Shown here: piece by piece, positions 33,208-40,214 of the stretch
How the letters are laid out: each line of letters starts with the position of its first letter
Numbering within the stretch: the first letter of the stretch is position 1
NCBI GenBank assembly: GCA_015064685.1
Contig: SVRT01000008.1
Coordinates: 45,463-109,462 of the forward strand
Direction of reading: 5' to 3'
Length of the DNA stretch: 64,000 nt
From: Oscillospiraceae bacterium
GTDB lineage: Bacteria; Bacillota; Clostridia; Oscillospirales; CAG-272
Made by a program: the position numbers and the translations under genes
The notes under the pieces: generated by a model
What the model was told of the DNA's origin: nothing
Database searches by the model: none
The model's input: only the letters and a program-made list of their open reading frames with translations

Positions 33208-35235
33208 ATGTTCAGTATTGAAAACGTTGCAACTCTGTATGTCTCGTGGGCTGCGGGAGACGATAGTAAAAACGGATTTGCGCCCGTTGCGGATAAAAAC
33301 GGAAATGCACCCCTTAAAACGATTGACAAGGCGATCGCCATCATCAAGGAGCACAGAAAAAACGGACTCTGCCGACCTATGACTATCTCTGTCGTTGGGG
33401 ATTACTATACCTACGAGCCGATAGTGATAGAAAACGTAAGAGGAGTCACGGTCGAGCCTTACGGCGAGATGGGAAGGATAATAGGAGGCGTGAGGATAGA
33501 CGGATGGGAAAAATCGACCTTTAACGATGTCGAGTGCCTTTGCGCGACGGTTCCGCACGGTGTGCCCGATTTCACCGATTTCTATGTCAACGGAGATCGC
33601 GCGAAAGTTACAAGATACCCGGCGACGGGTACGCTCAAGATCATCAATTCCGAGAGCTACCTTCTCGATCAGGACGTCAGCGTCAAGAAGCTGTTTAACC
33701 CATCAAAGTGGTTTTTGGTAGACAAAAAGGACCTTGAGGGGCTTGACAACATTTCCGATGCCACGATAAATTACTACCACTATTGGGTGGACGAGCATTC
33801 ACCGATCGAGTGCTACGACAGAGAGAGCGGCAAGCTTACTATGAAATATCTAAGTCGCTTTCTCTCGACTCCACTTTACGGAAAATCGAGCGCGGTTGAT
33901 TATTATCTTACGAATATTCCAAATGCCTTTTCAGAGACGGGGGAATGGTATCTTGACAGAAAGAGCAGGATCGTTTATTATATTCCGACTGAGGGTGAGG
34001 ATGCAGAAACGCTGGAAGCCTTTGCACCGGTGACGGACAAGCTCTTTGTTATCAAGGGCGAGGATATACGGATACGCGGATTAGAGCTTACCTGCACGGC
34101 AAGTGACTATGCAAGCAACAAGTGGTACAGCGGAGAGGGAGGCATATTTAAGGACGGTGATATACTATACGGAAGTGATATACAGTCTGTCTGTTGGGCA
34201 CCCGGTGCGATATGCTTTGAGGGCGCTGTGAGGTGCTCGCTTTCAAATTGCATCATCCACGGACTCGGTGTTCACGGAATTGAGATAGGCAAATCCTGCC
34301 GGCGCATAAGGGTCGAGAATAACGAGATATATGACACCTCTGCGGGCGGTATTAAGGTGGAGGGCGGTTGCGCAAAGGATGACGACATCTATGTGACTTC
34401 TGATTGTGTGATAAGGGGAAATCATATCCACAACGGAGGCACGAGATATGCCGCGGGTTGCGGAATACTTGTCAGAGACGCGTCGAATATTGAGATATCC
34501 GAAAACGAGATACACGACTTTCTTTATACGGGAATTTCTGTCGGCTGGATATGGGGATATGCCGAGAGCGCGACCTATGGAAATATTATCCGTAAAAATC
34601 ATATTTACAATATCGGAAACGGAGATCTCTCCGATATGGGCGGCATATATATGCTCGGAAGACAGAGCGGTACCGTGATTTCCGAAAACCGCATACATGA
34701 CATACGGTGCCACGTTTACGGCGCGTGGGGAATCTATCTTGACGAGGGCTCGAGCAATATGACGGTGGAAAACAACGTCGTTTACAACACGGGCAAGGAA
34801 TCGGTTCATCTGCATTACGGGCGCGATAACGTGATACGCAATAATATGCTTTGCGGTGGGGAAAGCTCTACCTTCATCACAAGCAAAAACGAGGAGCATA
34901 ACCAAGTAGTGCTTGAAAATAATATAATGCTGACGCGCGGTGCGGATATATTTAGCGTGAATTGGTTTAACGTGATGAAGCCTAATATGAGCAGAAATCT
35001 TATCTTTGACCTTGAGCGCGAGGACGCCGTTATGGTCACGGACAAGGAAGGTACGATCTTTAACTTAAAAGAGTGGGAGGCTCTCTTCGATTGGAAATGC
35101 GGAAATATTGAGGTCGATCCCCGTATCCCCGGGCTTGCCAATCACGATTTTACCCTCTCGCCCGAATCCCCCGCTATAAAGCTTGGCTTCAAGCCCCTAC
35201 CCGGCAGCGTTGCGAAAAAGAAAGAAAAAAAATAG
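33208..35235 (+). CDS. GH141-like right-handed beta-helix glycosidase, paralogue 2
   Basis: A 675-residue protein with the same layout as the gene at 27180: DFYVNGDRAKVTRYPATG near 120, WYLDRKSRIVYYIPTEGE near 250, then PbH1 repeats with ENNEIYDTSAGGIKVEGG, DMGGIYMLGRQSGTVISENR and AWGIYLDEGSSNMTVENN. It lacks a signal peptide and ends in a basic Lys-rich tail (VAKKKEKK). AAAGGAG precedes the ATG. The two paralogues differ most in the loop that follows the CTASDYAS/CTRGDYAS segment, which may set specificity (inference). Confidence 0.7.
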   Translation: MFSIENVATLYVSWAAGDDSKNGFAPVADKNGNAPLKTIDKAIAIIKEHRKNGLCRPMTISVVGDYYTYEPIVIENVRGVTVEPYGEMGRIIGGVRIDGWEKSTFNDVECLCATVPHGVPDFTDFYVNGDRAKVTRYPATGTLKIINSESYLLDQDVSVKKLFNPSKWFLVDKKDLEGLDNISDATINYYHYWVDEHSPIECYDRESGKLTMKYLSRFLSTPLYGKSSAVDYYLTNIPNAFSETGEWYLDRKSRIVYYIPTEGEDAETLEAFAPVTDKLFVIKGEDIRIRGLELTCTASDYASNKWYSGEGGIFKDGDILYGSDIQSVCWAPGAICFEGAVRCSLSNCIIHGLGVHGIEIGKSCRRIRVENNEIYDTSAGGIKVEGGCAKDDDIYVTSDCVIRGNHIHNGGTRYAAGCGILVRDASNIEISENEIHDFLYTGISVGWIWGYAESATYGNIIRKNHIYNIGNGDLSDMGGIYMLGRQSGTVISENRIHDIRCHVYGAWGIYLDEGSSNMTVENNVVYNTGKESVHLHYGRDNVIRNNMLCGGESSTFITSKNEEHNQVVLENNIMLTRGADIFSVNWFNVMKPNMSRNLIFDLEREDAVMVTDKEGTIFNLKEWEALFDWKCGNIEVDPRIPGLANHDFTLSPESPAIKLGFKPLPGSVAKKKEKK

Positions 35236-35244
35236 TCAATTAAT

Positions 35245-35273
35245 AGGATCCCCCACGCCTTGTGGGGGATCCT
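35245..35273 (+). terminator. Hairpin terminator of the glycan locus
   Basis: AGGATCCCCCAC / GTGGGGGATCCT stem with a GCCTT loop; the T-tract that follows is short and interrupted. Confidence 0.7.
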
Positions 35274-35322
35274 GCTTTGTGTTTCAAATTTGAACACAAA
35301 TATCATAAATTTACAAAACCAC

Positions 35323-35351
35323 TTGACAAAATGTGAAATATACATTATAAT
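35323..35351 (+). promoter_or_regulatory. Promoter of the leuS T-box leader
   Basis: Perfect TTGACA, 17-bp spacer, TATAAT. Confidence 0.92.
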
Positions 35352-35357
35352 ATCAAT

Positions 35358-35638
35358 GTTGTCTAAAAAATGCTATGATGAGGACAGAGAAAAATTCGTT
35401 TTTTTCAGAGATGCGTCGGTTGGTGCGAGGCGCAAGGCGGGCTTTTCTTACTCACCTCGGAGCAGTCTTTTCGAAGCGCGGTCGGTCTGCGGACGGAGTC
35501 GCGTGTGTAGGGAAGAACGGTCAGCCGCCGTTATCGGTATTGAGTGGCGCGTGTGCGCAATTTGAGTGGTACCGCGGAGTTTTCTTCGTCTCAAGCATGA
35601 GACGGGGATTTTTTATTTTTGGTAAATATTTGTTTGCC
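35358..35638 (+). promoter_or_regulatory. T-box leader, leucine-specific
   Basis: It contains the AGAGATGCGTCGGTTGGTGCGAGG stem I elements in pieces (AGAGATGCG, GGTTGGTGCGAGG), a CTC (Leu) specifier at 35456-35458 followed by GGAGC, the T-box GAGTGGTACCGCGGA near 35564-35578, and a terminator (CGTCTCA / TGAGACG, T-run) at 35587-35620. TGGT can pair with the ACCA end of uncharged tRNA-Leu. The open frame that runs from 35375 through the leader into leuS is fortuitous. Confidence 0.94.
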
Positions 35639-35659
35639 TTATGGCAGAAAGGAAATATA

Positions 35660-38095
35660 ATGAAATACGATCATTTGTCAGTTGAAAAGAAGTGGCAGGA
35701 ATACTGGGCGAAGAACGAGACCTTCAAGACAGACGTCTGGGATTTCTCAAAGCCTAAATTCTACGCGCTTGATATGTTCCCCTATCCGTCGGGTGTTGGA
35801 CTCCACGCGGGTCACCCCGAGGGCTACACCGCTACCGATATCGTTTCGAGAATGAAGAGAATGCAGGGCTACAACGTCTTGCACCCCATGGGCTACGACT
35901 CTTTCGGTCTCCCTGCGGAGCAGTACGCGGTAAGCACCGGAAATCACCCCAACGGCTTTACACAGAAGAACATCGAGACCTTCTCAAAGCAGCTCCGTGA
36001 GCTTGGCTTTGACTACGACTGGTCCAAGATGATCGCGACCAGCGATCCCGAGTTCTACAAGTGGACTCAGTGGATATTCAAGCAGCTCTACCTTGACGGC
36101 TACGCGCAGTACATCGATATGCCCGTCAACTGGTGCGAGGAGCTTGGTACCGTTCTCTCGAACGACGAGGTCATCGACGGCAAGAGTGAGCGAGGCGGAT
36201 TTCCTGTAGTCAGAAAGAATATGAAGCAGTGGGTCATCAATCAGCCCGCGTTTGCCGAGGAGCTGCTCGAGGGACTTGAAGAGATAGATTGGCCCGAATC
36301 GACAAAGCTTATGCAGAAGAACTGGATAGGCAAGTCGACCGGTGTTGAGGTCAAGTTCCAGATCGTCGGCGGCGGTGAGTTCTCTATATTCACCACCTGC
36401 ATTGAGACGATCTACGGTATCACCTTTATGGTACTCGCTCCCGACGGAGAGATAGTTAAGCAGCTTATGCCGAGAATCGAGAACAAGGCTGAGGTTCAGG
36501 CTTACATTGACGAGACTCTCAAGAAGAACGACATGGACCGCACCGAACTCAACAAGACCAAGTCGGGCTGTGAGCTTAAGGGCGTTACCTGCATAAACCC
36601 CGTAAACGGCAAGGAAGTAAGAATGTTTATCGGCGATTTCGTGCTTGCAAGCTACGGCACGGGCGCGGTAATGGCAGTTCCTTCTCACGACCAGCGTGAC
36701 TTTGAGTACGCGATCGCGCACAAGATCGATATGATTCAGGTAATCGACGGCGACGAGAAGCTCGGTCACGTTGACGTATCCGAGCATGCATTTGAAAAGC
36801 AGGATTATCTTGGCAGAGGTTACAGACTTGTAAACTCCGAGGAGTTCACCGGACTCACCGTTGAGGAGGCTAAGGAGGCTATCACTGCGAAGCTTGAAGC
36901 GCAGGGTGTTGCAAAGAGAACTGTAAACTATCACTTCAGAGAGTGGATATTTGCGCGCCAGAGATATTGGGGCGAGCCTGTTCCCGTTGTTCACGGTGAG
37001 GATGGAAATATTCACGTGCTTGATGACGCAGAGCTTCCGCTCATTCTACCCGAGCTTGAAAACTACAAGGGAGTTAACGGAAAGGCGCCTCTTGAAAACG
37101 CAGAGGAATGGAAAATGTATGACAAGGACGGCGTCAAGGGTAAGAGAGAGACCTCTACAATGCCCGGCTCTGCAGGCTCGTCGTGGTACTTCCTCAGATA
37201 TATCGATCCCAACAACAATGACGAGTTTGCAAATCAGGAGCTTCTCAAGCACTGGATGCCCGTTGACCTTTATATCGGTGGCCCCGAGCATGCGGTAGGT
37301 CATCTTATGTACTCGAGAATCTGGAACAGATATCTTTACAACAAGGGTCTCGCTCCCACCAAGGAGCCCTTCAAGAAGCTCGTTCATCAGGGTATGATCC
37401 TCGGTGCGAACGGCATCAAGATGGGTAAGAGATTCCCCGAGTTCGTTGTAAATCCCTCTGACGTCGTCCGTGATTACGGCGCGGATACTCTCCGCCTTTA
37501 CGAGATGTTCATGGGTCCGCTTGAGGTCTCCAAGCCTTGGAGCGATGCGGGTGTTGACGGTGCGAGAAGATTCTTAAACCGCGTTTGGGCTTTCTTTACC
37601 GAGGCTGAAAACGTCGTTGACGGAGAGACTCCCGCGCTTGAAAAGATATATCACAAGACCGTTAAGAAGGTTACCGAGGACTTTGAAAAGCTTGCGTTCA
37701 ACACCGCTATCTCGCAGATGATGATCTTTGTAAACGCCGTTTACAAGGAAGGCAAATGCTCACGTGAGTACGCCGAGGGTCTTATCAAGCTCCTCTCTCC
37801 CATCTGTCCTCATATGTGTGAGGAGATCTGGGAGGTGCTTGGACACGGCAACACCATTGCTTACGAGCCCTGGCCCACATTTGACGAGGCTAAGACCGCA
37901 GATGACACCGTTGAAATGGTCGTTCAGGTCAACGGCAAGCTCAAGGGTAAGATCAACGTAGCGAAGGACACCGACAAGGATGCCGTTCTCGCGCTCGCGA
38001 AGGCTGACGAGAAGGTTGCCGAGGCTATCTCGGGTAAGACGGTCGTCAAGGAGATCGTTGTTCCGGGTAAGATAGTGAACATTGTTGTAAAATAA
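35660..38095 (+). CDS. leuS: Leucyl-tRNA synthetase
   Basis: A class I synthetase of 811 aa, near the usual length. The HIGH-type motif is PSGVGLHAGHPEGYTATD near 45; the editing (CP1) domain spans about 220-415 (TKSGCELKGVTCINP, GTGAVMAVPSHDQRDFEYA); the catalytic WYFLRYIDP and GPEHAVGHLMYSR follow; the KMSKS position reads IKMGKRFPEFV, a variant of the usual motif; the anticodon-binding and C-terminal domains complete it. AAAGGA precedes the ATG at 35660. It is under T-box control. Confidence 0.98.
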   Translation: MKYDHLSVEKKWQEYWAKNETFKTDVWDFSKPKFYALDMFPYPSGVGLHAGHPEGYTATDIVSRMKRMQGYNVLHPMGYDSFGLPAEQYAVSTGNHPNGFTQKNIETFSKQLRELGFDYDWSKMIATSDPEFYKWTQWIFKQLYLDGYAQYIDMPVNWCEELGTVLSNDEVIDGKSERGGFPVVRKNMKQWVINQPAFAEELLEGLEEIDWPESTKLMQKNWIGKSTGVEVKFQIVGGGEFSIFTTCIETIYGITFMVLAPDGEIVKQLMPRIENKAEVQAYIDETLKKNDMDRTELNKTKSGCELKGVTCINPVNGKEVRMFIGDFVLASYGTGAVMAVPSHDQRDFEYAIAHKIDMIQVIDGDEKLGHVDVSEHAFEKQDYLGRGYRLVNSEEFTGLTVEEAKEAITAKLEAQGVAKRTVNYHFREWIFARQRYWGEPVPVVHGEDGNIHVLDDAELPLILPELENYKGVNGKAPLENAEEWKMYDKDGVKGKRETSTMPGSAGSSWYFLRYIDPNNNDEFANQELLKHWMPVDLYIGGPEHAVGHLMYSRIWNRYLYNKGLAPTKEPFKKLVHQGMILGANGIKMGKRFPEFVVNPSDVVRDYGADTLRLYEMFMGPLEVSKPWSDAGVDGARRFLNRVWAFFTEAENVVDGETPALEKIYHKTVKKVTEDFEKLAFNTAISQMMIFVNAVYKEGKCSREYAEGLIKLLSPICPHMCEEIWEVLGHGNTIAYEPWPTFDEAKTADDTVEMVVQVNGKLKGKINVAKDTDKDAVLALAKADEKVAEAISGKTVVKEIVVPGKIVNIVVK

Positions 38096-38116
38096 TAAAA
38101 AAATTTCAAAATTATA

Positions 38117-38145
38117 TTGACAAAAGGTTTTTGTTGGTGTATAAT
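38117..38145 (+). promoter_or_regulatory. Promoter of rpsU
   Basis: TTGACA, 17-bp spacer, TATAAT, about 60 bp before the rpsU ATG. Confidence 0.9.
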
Positions 38146-38207
38146 ACTAGAGTATGTGTGAGGAAACTCACTCAAAACTTTCATGAGCGAGGGGAGGGAA
38201 AAAGAAG

Positions 38208-38384
38208 ATGGCAGAAGTTAAAGTAAAAGAGGGCGAGTCTCTTGACAGCGCGCTCCGTAGATTTAAGCGTCAGTGTGCTCGTTCGGGAATCCTTACCGAG
38301 CTTCGTAAGAGAGAGCACTATGAAAAGCCCAGCGTAAAGCGTAAGAAGAAGTCTGAGGCTGCACGCAAGAGAAAGTACAAATAA
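38208..38384 (+). CDS. rpsU: Small ribosomal subunit protein bS21
   Basis: A 58-residue basic protein: [20 protein letters not shown], then [17 protein letters not shown] and the Lys/Arg-rich tail [14 protein letters not shown]. All are standard bS21 features; it sits near the anti-Shine-Dalgarno on the 30S platform and helps initiation. An AGGGAAAAAGAAG purine tract precedes the ATG at 38208. Own promoter, hairpin terminator after it. Confidence 0.97.
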   Translation: MAEVKVKEGESLDSALRRFKRQCARSGILTELRKREHYEKPSVKRKKKSEAARKRKYK

Positions 38385-38408
38385 TTTTGGACTTTTTGAC
38401 TGATTGAG

Positions 38409-38436
38409 AGCGGACGACCTTGGTTGTCCGCTTTTA
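38409..38436 (+). terminator. Terminator after rpsU
   Basis: AGCGGACGACC / GGTTGTCCGCT (one G-U pair), followed by TTTT. Possibly leaky into the next gene. Confidence 0.78.
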
Positions 38437-38466
38437 ATAAAACAAATTTATTGAAGGAGAATTGAC

Positions 38467-38733
38467 ATGGAGACTTTGAAGAAGATTTTTCCTCTTTCTT
38501 TTAAGAGAGTTGATACGGTTGGAAACCTTATCGTTGGAATTCTTATTTACCTTGTCGTAGGTATTCTTGCGGGTGCGATCATTTGGCTTGCAACTGCTCT
38601 TACCGGATGGCTTGGTGTAATAGGCGCGATCATCGGTTGGATTCTCGGTATCTGCGGAACTGTCGTTGATATCTACGTTCTTGCCGGAATCATTGTTCAG
38701 ATCCTTGTTTTCGCAAAGGTTATTAAGGAATAA
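38467..38733 (+). CDS. Small membrane protein of unknown function
   Basis: 88 residues; not recognised. A short amphipathic N-terminus (KKIFPLSFKRVDTVGN) is followed by a helix of about 22-44 and a long Gly/Ile/Val-rich hydrophobic stretch of about 50-84, probably a two- or three-helix protein. AAGGAG precedes the ATG. No promoter is seen between it and rpsU, so it depends on rpsU read-through; a strong terminator follows. Confidence 0.72.
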   Translation: METLKKIFPLSFKRVDTVGNLIVGILIYLVVGILAGAIIWLATALTGWLGVIGAIIGWILGICGTVVDIYVLAGIIVQILVFAKVIKE

Positions 38734-38739
38734 TTACAT

Positions 38740-38771
38740 AAAAAAAGCGTTGCATTGCAACGCTTTTTTTA
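38740..38771. terminator. Bidirectional terminator
   Basis: AAAAAAAGCGTTGCA with its inverted complement around a single T; A- and T-runs on both sides. It overlaps the lplA stop codon and serves both convergent genes. Confidence 0.93.
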
Positions 38772-39725
38772 ATTTGTTATGAGATCCTTGAGCTCGTCGT
38801 TTGTCATTCCGACTATATAGTCAGAGACGTTGACGTCGCCAAAGTCAGTTCTGCTTTTTCCTGCGAGCTTTTGCTCCAGCTCCTCAATGGGAGCAAGGGT
38901 GAAGAAATCACCGCTCAGAGTTATTTTCTTGATGATATCCCGTTCAAGCGTGACCTGCGCGTACACGCTTCCGCAGGGGTATCTCTTTTTTTGTTTGAGT
39001 GTGAAATCGATGAGGTGTTTTTTGCTTGAAAGTATCCAATCGGGGTTTTTGTTTTTCTCGAAAAGCGCGATCACCTCGTCGTTTTCCTCGAAAAGCATTT
39101 CTTCTGCATTGAAGAAATTTTTTATCATGATCTCGAGGGTATCAACAAATTCATTTACGGTCATTTTGTCGGGAAGAAGCTCGCTAAGGTTTGCCACACG
39201 GCTTTTATGTGACCTTACACCGTTGTGCTCGAGCTTTTCGCGGTCGGTCTTGAGGACTCTTTCCATTTCGTACACGTTCGTGCTGAAGAGCAGGGTACCG
39301 TGATGCAGAACTCTGCCGTTTGAGGAGTGCTGGGCATTGCCTGAGATCTTTTTTTCTCCGACGAGTATGTCGTTTCTGCCTCCAAGTGAGCATTTGATTC
39401 CCATTGAGGAAAGTGCGGAAATGATCGGTCGGGAAAAATATTCGTAATCGAGAGACCTGTCTGACGATGATATGTAGGAATAATTGATATTTCCCATATC
39501 GTGGTAGACTGCACCGCCTCCCGTTATGCGACGGCAGATGTCTATTCCGTTTGCCCGCGCGTAATCGATATCGACCTCCGCGTATGCGTTCTGGTTCTTT
39601 CCGATCACCACGGTGGGTGAGTTCTGCCAGAGCATAAAGACATCCTCGCGCGTCCTTGCGAGGAGATATTCCTCAACGGCGAGGTTGTAATATGGGTCGG
39701 TGGTGGTTAGCTTTAAATACTTCAT
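38769..39725 (-). CDS. lplA: Lipoate-protein ligase A
   Basis: The 318-residue enzyme attaches scavenged lipoate to E2 or GcvH lipoyl domains using ATP. Motifs: NLAVEEYLLAR, WQNSPTVVIGKNQNAYAEV, RRITGGGAVYHDMGNINYSY (the ligase loop) and GRNDILVGEKKISGNAQH with the catalytic Lys; a C-terminal accessory domain (about 245-318) is present. The ribosome site is weak (AGAGAG). The start is 18 bp from element A1; the 2-oxoacid dehydrogenase operon, whose E2 needs lipoate, lies just beyond in the same orientation. I see no separate promoter. Confidence 0.93.
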   Translation of the reverse strand: MKYLKLTTTDPYYNLAVEEYLLARTREDVFMLWQNSPTVVIGKNQNAYAEVDIDYARANGIDICRRITGGGAVYHDMGNINYSYISSSDRSLDYEYFSRPIISALSSMGIKCSLGGRNDILVGEKKISGNAQHSSNGRVLHHGTLLFSTNVYEMERVLKTDREKLEHNGVRSHKSRVANLSELLPDKMTVNEFVDTLEIMIKNFFNAEEMLFEENDEVIALFEKNKNPDWILSSKKHLIDFTLKQKKRYPCGSVYAQVTLERDIIKKITLSGDFFTLAPIEELEQKLAGKSRTDFGDVNVSDYIVGMTNDELKDLITN

Positions 39726-39742
39726 ATGTTCTCTCTGTGGAT

Positions 39743-40170
39743 TTCAAACTTTGATTTGTCGGGGACGCGGGGGATGCGCGTGGGGGGCTTTTCCAGGGAA
39801 AAAAGCCCCCCACACCCCCAAAACCCCAAAGTATATTTTATACAAGTTAAGACGGTTTATCTATCTAAACCGTGTCGCACCTGCATAGCCTCACTGCTAT
39901 CGTGTTGCGAGTGTATTTGTAATCGTTTGAAAAGCTTTCTTTAACTTAGTTTTTCTTTAAACTTAAAGCTTTTTTATCGGCTGGGTTTAACACCCTATCA
40001 ATGCAAAAACGTCAGTGAGGGATTTTTTTAGCCACCCTTGGTGGCGAAAAATCCTACGTCACCCTAAAAGGACCTAATATAAGGGAAGTTTTTGCGGAGC
40101 TTTTTTCAAAAAGCGACCCGCCGGAGGCACGCGTCCCCGCATCCCCCCGCGCCCCCATAAACCGCAATTT
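39743..40170. repeat. TIR-bounded intergenic element, type A, copy 1
   Basis: Left end TTCAAACTTTGATTTGTCGG, right end ATAAACCGCAATTT. Hairpin H1 (GTGGGGGGCTTTT / AAAAGCCCCCCAC) is at 39780-39812, an ACGGTTTA/TAAACCGT hairpin near 39850, and hairpin H2 (GGATTTTTTTAGCCACC / GGTGGCGAAAAATCC) at 40019-40054. It is inverted relative to the copies at 45716 and 50527. It lies between the E1 terminator and lplA. Short open frames inside are a by-product of the repeat. Confidence 0.9.
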
Positions 40171-40202
40171 AAAAAATCAAGGGGATGCCATTGGCATCCC
40201 CT
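40171..40202 (-). terminator. Terminator of the 2-oxoacid dehydrogenase operon
   Basis: AGGGGATGCCA / TGGCATCCCCT stem, followed on the minus strand by TTGATTTTTT. Element A1 starts at the very next base. Confidence 0.88.
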
Positions 40203-40214
40203 AAATGTCATTTA

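Noticed and set aside
35375..35659. N-terminal extension of leuS through the leader
   Set aside because: The stretch is the T-box leader. The ribosome site and the start of homology are at 35660.
39726..39944. Open frame that recurs as a similar peptide at 45919-46194
   Set aside because: Both lie in type A elements and are similar only because the DNA repeats. The strand runs through H1 and other stems, no good ribosome site is present, and the third copy does not keep the frame.
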